Positions 25,495 through 33,219 of a stretch of 38,357 nucleotides of DNA are shown piece after piece; within the stretch, counting starts at the first letter, position 1, and each line of letters starts with the position of its first letter. Source of the DNA: Allobosea sp. CRIB-10 (GTDB lineage: Bacteria; Pseudomonadota; Alphaproteobacteria; Rhizobiales; Beijerinckiaceae). Position numbers and translations under genes: made by a program. A model generated the notes under the pieces. The model saw nothing but the letters and a program-made list of their open reading frames with translations. It ran no database searches and was not told the origin of the DNA. Location of the stretch: the NCBI RefSeq assembly GCF_900112185.1, contig NZ_FOKP01000041.1:1-38357 (forward strand), in the 5' to 3' direction.

Positions 25495-27213
25495 ATGAAC
25501 GCCGCCGAGAGCACCACCGCCATCCTGATCCACCTCGCCGGCTCGGTGGCGCTCTTGATCTGGGCGGTCAGGCTGGTGCGAACCGGTGCGACGAGGGCCT
25601 TCGGATCGTCGCTGCGGCAGGCGATCGCGCGTTTCACCGGCAATCGCGTCTCGGCGATGGCGAGCGGGGCGGTCGTGACGCTGATCCTGCAGAGCTCGAC
25701 GGCGACCACGCTGCTGCTCTCCTCCTTCGCCGGGCAGGCGCTGATCGGCCTGCCGATGGCCTTCGCCGTTCTGCTCGGCGCCAATGTCGGCACGGCGCTC
25801 GCCGCCTTCCTGGTCTCGTTCGAGCTCGGCTGGCTCTGGGGGGCGTGCCTGGCCGTCGGCGTCGCGCTCTATCTCGCCAACGAGGCGATGAACCGCGCCC
25901 GCAACATCGGCCGCCTGATCGTCGGCATCGGGTTGATCCTGCTCTCGCTCGCCGAGCTCAAGACCGCCTCGGCCCCGCTGGCGCAGTCGCCGGTCTTCCG
26001 CATGGCGTTCGAGGCCCTGGCCAGCGAGCCCCTGCTCGCCGTCGCGATCACGGTCGCGGCGACCTGGCTGACGCATTCCAGCCTCGCGATCGTCCTGTTG
26101 ATCGCCTCGTTCTGGGCCGGTGGCCTCTTCCCGGCGCCGACCGCGCTGATCCTGATCGTCGGCGCGAATCTCGGCAATGCGCTGGTCCCGGTGATCGACC
26201 AGCTCGGTACGCCGGTCGTGCAAAGGCGCGTCGCGCTCGCCAACCTGCTGACGCGCATCCTCATCGCGCTCATCGTCATTCCTTTCGCCAAGCCGCTGGC
26301 GGGTTGGTTTGCGCAGCTGTCGCAGAACCCCGCGCGCCTGGCGGTCGAGATCCATCTGGCGCTGAACATCGTCGGCGCCCTCGCCTTCCTGCCCTTTACC
26401 GGCCCGATCGCCGCGCTCGTCACGCGCCTGACCCCGGCCGCGCCCGAAGCGGAGCAGCGCACGCGGCCGCTCTATCTCGACCCCACCCTGCTCGACAGCC
26501 CGTCGGAAGCGCTCGCCAGCGCCCAGCGCGAGACGCTGCATCTCGGCGACCGCGTCGACACCATGCTGAAGGACCTGCTTGTCCTGCTGCAGCAGGACAA
26601 GCTTGCGCTGTCGCGCGAGATCGCCGCGGCCGATGACGGCGTCGACACGATCCACGAGGCGATCAAGCTCTATCTCGTCCAGCTCTCGCGGCGCCCGCTC
26701 TGCGAGGAGGACAGCCGGCGCCTGTTCGAGATCATCACCGCGACCACCAATCTGGAGCATATCGGCGACATCATCGACAAGAACCTGCGCGAGCTGGCGG
26801 AGAAGAAGATCCGCAAGGGCTACCGCTTCTCGGAGGAAGGTCTCGCCGAGATCCGCGACTTCCACGCCCGGGTCAGCCACAGCCTGCAGCTTTCGCTCAA
26901 TGTGCTCGCCTCGCGCGACATCGCCCTCGCCCGCCAGCTCTTCGACGAGAAGAGCGCGATGCGCCTGGCCGAACGCATGGCGACCGAGAAGCACTATGAG
27001 CGGCTGCGCAGCGGCATCACCGAATCGCTCGAGACCTCGTCGATCCATCTCGACGTGCTGCGCGATCTCAAGCGCATCCACGGCCATATCACTGCGATCG
27101 CCTATCCGATCCTGGAAGCCGCCGACGAGCTCAGCGACACCAGGCTGCGCAAGGCCGAGGAGCAGCCTGCCCAGGAGAGTTACGGCCTCACTTTGCCGCG
27201 CAAGCCAGCCTGA
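25495..27213 (+). CDS. Na/Pi cotransporter family protein with PhoU-like C-terminal domain
   Basis: 572 residues. Residues 1 to about 310 are membrane-spanning, with the repeated QSS-type motif: LQSSTATTLLLSSFAG in the first repeat and LTHSSLAIVLLIASFWAG in the second. Here the usual Gln of the second copy is His. Other landmarks are VLLGANVGTALAAF and LIVGANLGNALVPV. The last 250 residues form a helical PhoU-like region (ITATTNLEHIGDIIDKNLRE). The family transports phosphate with Na+, and the PhoU-like domain may control it; the anion is not certain for this divergent member. The ATG follows about 14 nt after GAAGGAG. Single gene between the transglutaminase and LysR genes. Confidence 0.9.
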   Translation: MNAAESTTAILIHLAGSVALLIWAVRLVRTGATRAFGSSLRQAIARFTGNRVSAMASGAVVTLILQSSTATTLLLSSFAGQALIGLPMAFAVLLGANVGTALAAFLVSFELGWLWGACLAVGVALYLANEAMNRARNIGRLIVGIGLILLSLAELKTASAPLAQSPVFRMAFEALASEPLLAVAITVAATWLTHSSLAIVLLIASFWAGGLFPAPTALILIVGANLGNALVPVIDQLGTPVVQRRVALANLLTRILIALIVIPFAKPLAGWFAQLSQNPARLAVEIHLALNIVGALAFLPFTGPIAALVTRLTPAAPEAEQRTRPLYLDPTLLDSPSEALASAQRETLHLGDRVDTMLKDLLVLLQQDKLALSREIAAADDGVDTIHEAIKLYLVQLSRRPLCEEDSRRLFEIITATTNLEHIGDIIDKNLRELAEKKIRKGYRFSEEGLAEIRDFHARVSHSLQLSLNVLASRDIALARQLFDEKSAMRLAERMATEKHYERLRSGITESLETSSIHLDVLRDLKRIHGHITAIAYPILEAADELSDTRLRKAEEQPAQESYGLTLPRKPA

Positions 27214-27296
27214 CCCGGCGAGGTTTGGGCTGGCGGCGCCTGCGCTTGACAGTCTGTACGATTGACCGAGCTTATCGCCAGAGGCTCGGGGGCATC

Positions 27297-28232
27297 ATGG
27301 ACCGCATCGACGCGATGAAGGTGTTCATCGCCGCGCTGGACGAGGGCAGCCTCGCCGGCGCGGGACGCCTGCTCGGCCGCTCGCCGGCCGCCGTCAGCCG
27401 GGCCGTCGCCTTCCTGGAGCAGCAAGCCGGCGCGCCGCTCTTGCATCGCACGACCCGCTCGATCCGCCTGAGCGAAACCGGCGAGCGCTATGCCGATCTC
27501 TGCCGCCGCGTCCTGGCCGATCTGCAGGAGCTCGAAGCAGTCGGCACCGGCGAGCGGACCGCTCCGCGAGGAACACTGACCATCACGGCGCCGCCGATCA
27601 GCGGCGAAGAAATCCTGCGCCCGATCATCGACGCCTTCGTCGAGGCCCATCCGGCGGTCACCGTCAATCTCGTCCTCTTGGTGCGCCTCGCCAACCTGGT
27701 CGAGGAAGGCATCGACATCGCCCTGCGCATCGCCGAGCTGCCGGATTCGGCGATGACGGCGGTCCATATCGGCGACGGCGTCAGGCCGGTCATCGTCGCC
27801 TCGCCGCGTTATCTCGCCCAACATCCGCGCATCGACGAGCCGGGCGATCTGCTCAAGCACACCATCATCGCCTGTACCGATTTCGGGCGCGACGCCTGGG
27901 TGTTCCCGCCGGCGAAGGGAGGAGCCGTTCCCCGCTCGGTCCAGTTCAAGCCGCGCCTGATCGTCAACAGCGTGCGCGCCGCGCGCGGGGCGGCCATCGA
28001 TGGCCTCGGCGTCACCCGCCTCTACTCCTATCATGTTGCCGAACGTGTAGAGGATGGTTCGCTCCGCCTTCTTCTGCGCAATGCCGAGCCGCCGGCGCGG
28101 CCGGTCAACCTGCTGATGCCGGAAGGGCGAAGCGCCGTCCCGAAGGTCCGCGCCTTCCTGGATTTCGCAGTGCCGCCCCTACGCGCGGCTTTTGACCGAT
28201 TGTCAGCCGAAGCGCTCGCTCTAGGCGATTGA
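27297..28232 (+). CDS. LysR family transcriptional regulator
   Basis: 311 residues. The winged helix-turn-helix is at residues 1-60: DAMKVFIAALDEGSLAGAGR then RSPAAVSRAVAFLEQQAG and LLHRTTRSIRLSETG. The rest is the co-inducer-binding domain (RGTLTITAPPISGEEILRP and onwards). LysR regulators of this subgroup usually control the adjacent oxidoreductase genes; here the SDR gene follows on the same strand after a perfect inverted repeat. The ATG at 27297 has a G-rich tract just upstream. Ligand unknown. Confidence 0.92.
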   Translation: MDRIDAMKVFIAALDEGSLAGAGRLLGRSPAAVSRAVAFLEQQAGAPLLHRTTRSIRLSETGERYADLCRRVLADLQELEAVGTGERTAPRGTLTITAPPISGEEILRPIIDAFVEAHPAVTVNLVLLVRLANLVEEGIDIALRIAELPDSAMTAVHIGDGVRPVIVASPRYLAQHPRIDEPGDLLKHTIIACTDFGRDAWVFPPAKGGAVPRSVQFKPRLIVNSVRAARGAAIDGLGVTRLYSYHVAERVEDGSLRLLLRNAEPPARPVNLLMPEGRSAVPKVRAFLDFAVPPLRAAFDRLSAEALALGD

Positions 28233-28237
28233 ACTTC

Positions 28238-28272
28238 GCAGTCATTCTTCCTTCATTCGGAAGAATGACTGC
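28238..28272. promoter_or_regulatory. Perfect 14-bp inverted repeat between LysR and SDR genes
   Basis: GCAGTCATTCTTCC, seven-base loop TTCATTC, then GGAAGAATGACTGC: the two 14-base arms are exact complements. No T-tract follows, so it is not a standard terminator for the LysR gene, which ends 6 bp before. It may be an operator or an attenuator upstream of the SDR gene, 110 bp away. No other copy was found in the window. Confidence 0.6.
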
Positions 28273-28381
28273 CGATCAGCGGGCATTCAATCGCTTGGCG
28301 GTACGCTCCAAATTCCCCTCACCAGGCCGGACATGGCCATCAGCGGCAATCCTGCTCGCTGACCAGACAGTGAGGATCATC

Positions 28382-29092
28382 ATGAGCAACGAACGGAAGG
28401 TCGCCATCGTCACCGGCGCCTCGCAGGGCATCGGCGCTGCACTGGTCAAGGGTTTCCGCGACCGCAACTATCGTGTGGTCGCGACGTCGCGCTCGATCAG
28501 GCAGGGCAGCGATCCGGACGTCCTGGCGATCCCCGGCGACATCGCCGACCCGGAAACCGCCGAGCGGGTCGTCCGCGAGGCACTCGCCCGCTTCGGGCGC
28601 GTCGACACGCTGGTCAACAATGCCGGCATCTTCATCGCCAAGCCCTTCACCGACTACACGACCGAGGATTTCCAGGGGAAGATCGCGACCAATCTCGCCG
28701 GCTTCTTCCACATCAGCCAGCAGGCTGCGGTCGCGATGCTGAAGCAGGGCTCCGGCCACATCGTCAGCATCACCACCAGCTTGACAGATCAAGCCGTCGC
28801 GGGCGTCCCGACCGTGCTCGCCAACCTGACCAAGGGCGGCATCAACTCGGCCACGAAGGCGCTGGCGATCGAATACGCCACGCAGGGCATCCGGGTGAAC
28901 GCGGTCTCGCCCGGCATCATCAAGACGCCGATGCACGCGCCGCAGACGCATGAGTTCCTGGCCAACCTCCATCCGGTGAAGCGGTTGGGCGAGGTCAAGG
29001 ACATCGTCGACGCCGTGCTGTTCCTGGAGGGCGCGCCGTTCGTCACCGGCGAGATCCTGCATGTCGACGGCGGCCAGAGCGCCGGCCACTGA
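28382..29092 (+). CDS. SDR-family oxidoreductase lacking the catalytic tyrosine
   Basis: 236 residues. Cofactor site VAIVTGASQGIGAALVKGF and LVNNAGIFIAKP are normal, and the catalytic Ser is in IVSITTSLTD. The YxxxK motif is not: the corresponding stretch is LANLTKGGINSATKALAIEYA, with Ala four residues before the Lys. The C-terminal NAVSPGIIKTPMH and FVTGEILHVDGGQSAGH are standard. I chose the ATG at 28382 (GAGG upstream; the open frame continues to 28229). The subgroup with xLTKGG instead of YxASK is known from other proteobacterial SDRs as I recall, so function may be altered rather than lost. The tautomerase gene follows 29 bp later. Confidence 0.88.
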   Translation: MSNERKVAIVTGASQGIGAALVKGFRDRNYRVVATSRSIRQGSDPDVLAIPGDIADPETAERVVREALARFGRVDTLVNNAGIFIAKPFTDYTTEDFQGKIATNLAGFFHISQQAAVAMLKQGSGHIVSITTSLTDQAVAGVPTVLANLTKGGINSATKALAIEYATQGIRVNAVSPGIIKTPMHAPQTHEFLANLHPVKRLGEVKDIVDAVLFLEGAPFVTGEILHVDGGQSAGH

Positions 29093-29121
29093 CTGATCAC
29101 GCCAAGCCAGAGGAGGCTTCC

Positions 29122-29352
29122 ATGCCGATCGTCACCATCCAGATCACGCGCGAAGGCTCCGGGCCGGGCCGCAACGCCGCCACTGCGGAAGAGAAGGCCA
29201 GGCTCATCGCGGGTACGAGCCAGCTCCTGCTCGACGTGCTGAACAAACCGCTCGACGCGACCTTCGTCGTGATCGAGGAGGTCGAGCTCGATAATTGGGG
29301 CTGGGGCGGCCTGCCCGTTCCGGAATACCGCAAGCGACGCGCGGCGAGCTAG
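29122..29352 (+). CDS. 4-oxalocrotonate tautomerase-family protein
   Basis: 76 residues. After removal of Met the N-terminal residue is Pro (MPIVTIQITREG), the general base of the tautomerase superfamily. The segment TFVVIEEVELDNWGWGG is the family C-terminal region, and the short size matches 4-OT-like proteins. A strong AGGAGG precedes the ATG by about 7 nt. It lies between an SDR and a nitronate monooxygenase on the same strand, so it likely acts in the same small oxidoreductase unit. Substrate not predictable. Confidence 0.85.
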   Translation: MPIVTIQITREGSGPGRNAATAEEKARLIAGTSQLLLDVLNKPLDATFVVIEEVELDNWGWGGLPVPEYRKRRAAS

Positions 29353-29481
29353 TCTCGCCGCCAGCGATCTCGAACCGGTCTTGCCCAATCCTGCACTGCG
29401 GATGGGCTGAGCTTGGCCTTTGAAACCAACGGGCGGCGGCAGACATTGGCTGCTGCCCGTCCGCTCTTGCGAGAAGCGATC

Positions 29482-30537
29482 ATGACCAGCACCGCACAAG
29501 CGCGACTGCTCAACCTGTTCGGCATCGAATTGCCGATCATCCAGGGGCCGATGGCCCTCGCCTCGACGCCGGAGATGGCGATCGCCGTCAGCGAAGCCGG
29601 AGGTCTCGGCTCGCTGGCTGGCGCGCAGTACAACGAGGCCGGCCTCCGGGCCGCGCTCGACACAGTGCGGGCGGGCACGCGACGCCCGCTCAACGTCAAC
29701 TTCTTCTGCCATACGCCCCCGGCCGACGATCCGGCCCGGCAGGCGGCCTGGCTGAAGCACCTGTCCGGCTACTATGCCGAGGCGGGGCTCGATCCGGACA
29801 TGCCGAAGACGCCGAGCGGGCGCACGCCCTTCGACGCCGCGCTGGCGGCCGTGCTCGAGGAGTATCGGCCGGAGGTCGTCAGCTTCCATTTCGGCCTGCC
29901 GGCGCCGGAGCTGTTCGACCGCGTCAAGCGCACCGGCGCCAGGATCATCGCCTCCGCCACGACGGTCCCTGAGGCGCGCTGGCTGGCCGAGCATGGCGTC
30001 GACGCCGTCATCGCCATGGGCGCCGAGGCCGGCGGCCATCGCGGCATCTTCCTCAACGACCGGATCTCGGAGCAGGTCGGCACCTTCGCGCTGGTGCCGC
30101 AGGTGGTCGATGCGGTCTCCGTTCCGGTCATCGCCGCCGGCGGCGTCACGGACCGGCGCGGGGTGGAGGCTGCATTCGCGCTCGGGGCAGCCGCCGTCCA
30201 GGTCGGCACCGCCTATCTGTTCACGCCAGAGGCGAGCATCTCGCCGATCTACCGCAAGGCGCTCGGCATGGGCGAGCGGCCGACCGCGATCACCAACCTG
30301 TTCACCGGCCGGCCGGCGCGCGGCATCGTCAACCGCGCCATGGCGGAACTCGGCCCGCTCTCCGAACTCGCACCGGCCTTCCCAACCGCCGGCACGGCGC
30401 TCGGGCCGCTGCGCAGCGCCGCCGAGGCGGCCGGCCGCGACGACTTCACTTTGCTCTGGGCCGGCCAGTCCTATCCGCTCGCCAAGCCGATGTCGTCAGC
30501 GGCGCTGACGCGGAGGCTGGCGGGGCTGGACGATTGA
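29482..30537 (+). CDS. Nitronate monooxygenase (NPD family)
   Basis: 351 residues, FMN TIM barrel. Landmarks are IELPIIQGPMALASTPEMAI, SEAGGLGSLAGAQY, NVNFFCH, IAMGAEAGGHRG (His as likely catalytic residue) and VIAAGGVTDRRGVEAAFALG with VQVGTAYLFTPEA. Compared with the enzyme at 13110-14066 this is a distinct subgroup; the two share little beyond the fold. I chose the ATG at 29482, with GAGAAG upstream. It lies 129 bp after the tautomerase. The C-terminal 67 nt overlap the convergent DUF2161 gene. Confidence 0.9.
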   Translation: MTSTAQARLLNLFGIELPIIQGPMALASTPEMAIAVSEAGGLGSLAGAQYNEAGLRAALDTVRAGTRRPLNVNFFCHTPPADDPARQAAWLKHLSGYYAEAGLDPDMPKTPSGRTPFDAALAAVLEEYRPEVVSFHFGLPAPELFDRVKRTGARIIASATTVPEARWLAEHGVDAVIAMGAEAGGHRGIFLNDRISEQVGTFALVPQVVDAVSVPVIAAGGVTDRRGVEAAFALGAAAVQVGTAYLFTPEASISPIYRKALGMGERPTAITNLFTGRPARGIVNRAMAELGPLSELAPAFPTAGTALGPLRSAAEAAGRDDFTLLWAGQSYPLAKPMSSAALTRRLAGLDD

Positions 30538-31220
30538 CGGATGCCGCGGTGCTCGACCTCGACCGCTGGAAAGGTCGTCTGCCATTGCGCCAGTGCGCTG
30601 CGGCCGGCATCGGTCAATCCGTAGACGCCGCGCTCGGCCCGTTCGAACCAGCCATAGACATTACGGTGCAGGATCTTCTGCGCGTCGGGACAGGACGGCT
30701 TGAGATCGCGCGGGCGCTGCGGTGAAGCGCTCATTGCCGCCGCGCAGGCGAGCGCCTGCTGGCGATAGGCCGTCATGATCGGCCGGCGCGTGCTGCCGCC
30801 GGCAGCAGGATCGCCCTTGCGCCGCCGGTGCTCGTCGACCAGCCGCGAGCGCGCCTTCGGATTCTTGCGCGGCGTCGGCGCGGTCGGCGAGACCAGCACC
30901 TCGACGCGGCCTGTGTTGCTGACGCCGAGCAGGCCAAAGCCAAGCCGGCGGCAGAGATCGCGATAGCGTGGGTCGCTCTCGCGACCCTTGCCCCTGGCCG
31001 AAAGCGGCGCCGCCAGCCAGATCTCGTCGCCGAGGCGCAGCCGGTCGACGCCCTGCAGGACGAGCTCCAGATTGAAGGCGAGCTTCAGTTCGCCGATCAC
31101 CACGACCGTGGGATCGCCCTCCCTGAGCCCGACGAGATCGCAGCGGCCGATCTCCCCCTTCACCGCATAGCCGAGCTCTTCGAGGAAGCGTTTGACGGGA
31201 GGGTAGAGGGTTGTTTCCAA
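30471..31220 (-). CDS. DUF2161-domain protein (PD-(D/E)XK nuclease-like)
   Basis: 249 residues from a TTG start. The opening LETTLYPPVKRFLEELGYAV is the family N-terminus. The pattern IGRCDLVGL then VVVIGELKLAF gives the D...ExK core of PD-(D/E)XK enzymes; a nuclease or phosphodiesterase activity is a family-level guess. The C-terminal part (KILHRNVYGWFERAERGVYGLTDAGRSALAQW) looks like a winged helix. The TTG at 31220 has AGGGGA about 6 nt before it and fits the family start, whereas upstream codons add a low-complexity stretch. It overlaps the end of the nitronate monooxygenase gene by 67 nt in convergent orientation. Function unknown. Confidence 0.82.
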   Translation of the reverse strand: METTLYPPVKRFLEELGYAVKGEIGRCDLVGLREGDPTVVVIGELKLAFNLELVLQGVDRLRLGDEIWLAAPLSARGKGRESDPRYRDLCRRLGFGLLGVSNTGRVEVLVSPTAPTPRKNPKARSRLVDEHRRRKGDPAAGGSTRRPIMTAYRQQALACAAAMSASPQRPRDLKPSCPDAQKILHRNVYGWFERAERGVYGLTDAGRSALAQWQTTFPAVEVEHRGIRQSSSPASLRVSAADDIGLASG

Positions 31221-31421
31221 GCGGCATCCCCTGACGGCTGGCGCGGGAGTGTAGGGCCGAGAGGTTTCCGAGAGGCGAACGCGGCAGCTGCCTTGGATCG
31301 AAAACCCGACGCCGGCCTCGCAGCTAGACCGAGACATCGAAGACGTCATGCCCGTCGCTCATGCACCTTCGCTCCCGCTGCAGTTTGAGGCGGGGCGACG
31401 GGCCGTTGTCAGGTGAAAAAA

Positions 31422-31512
31422 TGGCGGAGACGGAGGGATTCGAACCCTCGATACCCTTGTGGGGTATGCTCATTTAGCAAACGAGTGCCTTCAGCCTCTC
31501 GGCCACGTCTCC
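31422..31512 (-). tRNA. tRNA-Ser (GCU)
   Basis: The complement reads GGAGACGTGGCCGAGAGG at the 5' end and ends in CGTCTCC-G-CCA. The acceptor stem GGAGACG/CGTCTCC pairs perfectly and CCA is encoded. The anticodon GCU is complementary to 31476-31478 in the loop TTTGCTAAA. A long variable arm with stem ATACCC/GGGTAT marks class II tRNA-Ser, and the T-loop is GGTTCGAATCC. Reads serine codons AGC and AGU. About 200 bp without a gene (31221-31421) precede it on this side. Confidence 0.96.
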
Positions 31513-31607
31513 GTTGGAAGGCTCTATGCCCGATCCCAACCCGCTTTGACAAGCCGTCCCGACGATCGATCGACAGGCATCGGGCAGATCGTCCGGATTC
31601 AGGCGCT

Positions 31608-31808
31608 TCAATGGCCGCCGGCGCGGTCGATGCGCTCGATCCAGGCCATCGCCTCGTCGAGCGTTGGAAAGACCGGGCCCGGCATTGCCGCATCCTCGGC
31701 CTCGTTCAGGCCGAAGCGGATGCCATAGCCGTCCACCTCGCGCCGAATCGCGATCACGGATGGCCTGGCGAGAGGCTTGCTGGCGGCAATGGCATCGGCG
31801 ACTGGCAT
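31608..31808 (-). CDS. Small conserved-looking protein, unknown function
   Basis: 66 residues. The pattern VIAIRREVDGYGIRFGLNEAE followed by GPVFPTLDEAMAWIERI suggests a small beta-strand/helix protein; the last half resembles the tails of DUF-type single-domain proteins. No signal peptide or membrane segment. The upstream GGGAAC is only a weak ribosome binding site. It lies between the tRNA-Ser gene and the terminator of the binding-protein gene. I do not recognise it; the codon use is like that of its neighbours, which supports it being real. Confidence 0.6.
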   Translation of the reverse strand: MPVADAIAASKPLARPSVIAIRREVDGYGIRFGLNEAEDAAMPGPVFPTLDEAMAWIERIDRAGGH

Positions 31809-31904
31809 GGGCAGTTCCCGTTCGGTCGGCGGAGAAAACGGCCCAGCGCCTGAACGGTTCCCGAACGGCGCGTTCAGATGAGTGGCGTAGCGCTATGCGC
31901 AACG

Positions 31905-31935
31905 AAAAAGGGCCCGCGGCAAGCCGCGAGCCCTT
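31905..31935 (-). terminator. Rho-independent terminator of the LIV-type binding-protein gene
   Basis: On the minus strand, AAGGGCTCGCGGC then TT then GCCGCGGGCCCTTTTT forms a GC-rich stem of about 10-12 bp with a T-tract. It lies 24 bp after the stop of the binding-protein gene at 31959. This is the clearest terminator in the window. Confidence 0.85.
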
Positions 31936-31958
31936 CCCTCGTCCGTGGAGGCGCGTCC

Positions 31959-33071
31959 TCAATCGGCCGCGACGATCTTGCCGGCTTCCCATTTGTACAT
32001 GGAGAAGCTCGGCGAGCTCAGATCGCCGGTCTTGCCATAGGTCAGCGTGCCGATCGCGGTCTTGACCTCGAGGCCGGCCTTCAGCGCCTTGGCGACCGCA
32101 TCGGCCTTGGCGTCCTTGCCGGCCTTCTCGATGCCGGCCTTGAGCACCTCGACTGCGGCATAGGCGTTGAGCGTGAAAGCCTCCGGCGGGATGCCCTTTT
32201 CCTTCAGCACCGCCACGGCCTCGGCCGAGGCCGGGTTCTTCAGCGCGTCGGTCGCGTTGGTGAAGAGCGTGCCGGCCGCGGTGTCGCCGCCGATCGCCCA
32301 GAGCTCGGTGTTGGAGAGCCCCTCGCCGCCGATGATCGTCGCCTTGACGCCGGCATCGTGCAGCTGGCGGGCGAGCAGGCCGCCCTCGGGGTGGTAGCCG
32401 CCGAAATAGATCACCTCGGCGCCGCCCGACTTTAGCCGGGTGATCACCGCCGCAAGATCCTTGTCGCCGGGATTCACCGTGAGATAGGCGACCTCGGTGA
32501 CGCCGCCGGCATTGATGCCCTTCTTGAAGGAATCGGCGAGGCCTTTGCCATAGGTGCCCTTGTCGTGGACGATGGCGACCTTCTTGCCCTTCAGGTTCTT
32601 CAGCACATAGCCGGCTGCGACTTCGGCCTGCTGGTCGTCACGGCCGCAGGTGCGGAAGACGTTGGCGAGGCCGCGGCTGGTCAGGGCCGGCGAGGTCGCG
32701 GTCGGCGTCACCATCAAGACGCCGCTCTCGGCGAAGACGTCGGAAGCCGCCATGGCGACACCGGAGGTCACCGGACCGATGACGAAGCGGACCTTGTCGC
32801 CGACCAGGAGGTTGGCGGCCGATACGCCCTGCTTCGGGTCGCCGGCATCGTCGGCGAGCTTCAGGACGACCTTCTCGCCGCCGATGCCGCCCTTCTTGTT
32901 GATCGCGTCGACGGCGGCCTGGGCGCCGTTCTTGACCTGGTCGCCATAGGCGGCGACGGCGCCGGTCAGCGGCGCGAGCAGGCCGATGGTGATGTCGGCG
33001 CGCGCCGGCGCCCCTGCGAGCAGCGCCGTGGCGAAGGCCGCTCCCATCAGGAATCTGGCTTTGATCGTCAT
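31959..33071 (-). CDS. LIV-type branched-chain amino acid substrate-binding protein
   Basis: 370 residues. A Sec-type signal peptide precedes the mature start (cleavage likely after APARA), then DITIGLLAPLTGAVAAYGDQ, the classical LivJ/LivK opening. NGAQAAVDAINKKGGIGGEK and LADDAGDPKQGVSAANLLVG follow; VIYFGGYHPEGGLLARQL and GEGLSNTELWAIGG are the typical ligand-cleft segments. I chose the ATG at 33071 (AGAGGAAACGCAG before it); the frame extends to 33209. This is much closer to classical leucine/isoleucine/valine-binding proteins than the one at 6507. No permease or ATPase is adjacent, so it is an orphan component that may feed a transporter elsewhere. Confidence 0.93.
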   Translation of the reverse strand: MTIKARFLMGAAFATALLAGAPARADITIGLLAPLTGAVAAYGDQVKNGAQAAVDAINKKGGIGGEKVVLKLADDAGDPKQGVSAANLLVGDKVRFVIGPVTSGVAMAASDVFAESGVLMVTPTATSPALTSRGLANVFRTCGRDDQQAEVAAGYVLKNLKGKKVAIVHDKGTYGKGLADSFKKGINAGGVTEVAYLTVNPGDKDLAAVITRLKSGGAEVIYFGGYHPEGGLLARQLHDAGVKATIIGGEGLSNTELWAIGGDTAAGTLFTNATDALKNPASAEAVAVLKEKGIPPEAFTLNAYAAVEVLKAGIEKAGKDAKADAVAKALKAGLEVKTAIGTLTYGKTGDLSSPSFSMYKWEAGKIVAAD

Positions 33072-33219
33072 CTGCGTTTCCTCTCTAGCCGTGCAATCTT
33101 TGCGTGCGACCCAATCCGTGGATCGCCTGCGACCTGTATAGGCCAGAGCGAGGCTGCGCGGCACTGCGTGGCGCGTTTCTGTGCAGATGCAAAAATGCAT
33201 GGCAGGCATGGCGGGGCGT

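Noticed and set aside
25177..27087. A 636-residue open frame opposite the Na/Pi cotransporter
   Set aside because: Composition is Arg/Gly/Asp/Glu-rich with no fold, and the plus strand encodes a clear membrane transporter with conserved motifs. It is a shadow of high-GC coding.
28238..28272. Terminator of the LysR gene
   Set aside because: The stem is perfect, but there is no T-tract after it on either strand, so it is listed as a possible operator instead.
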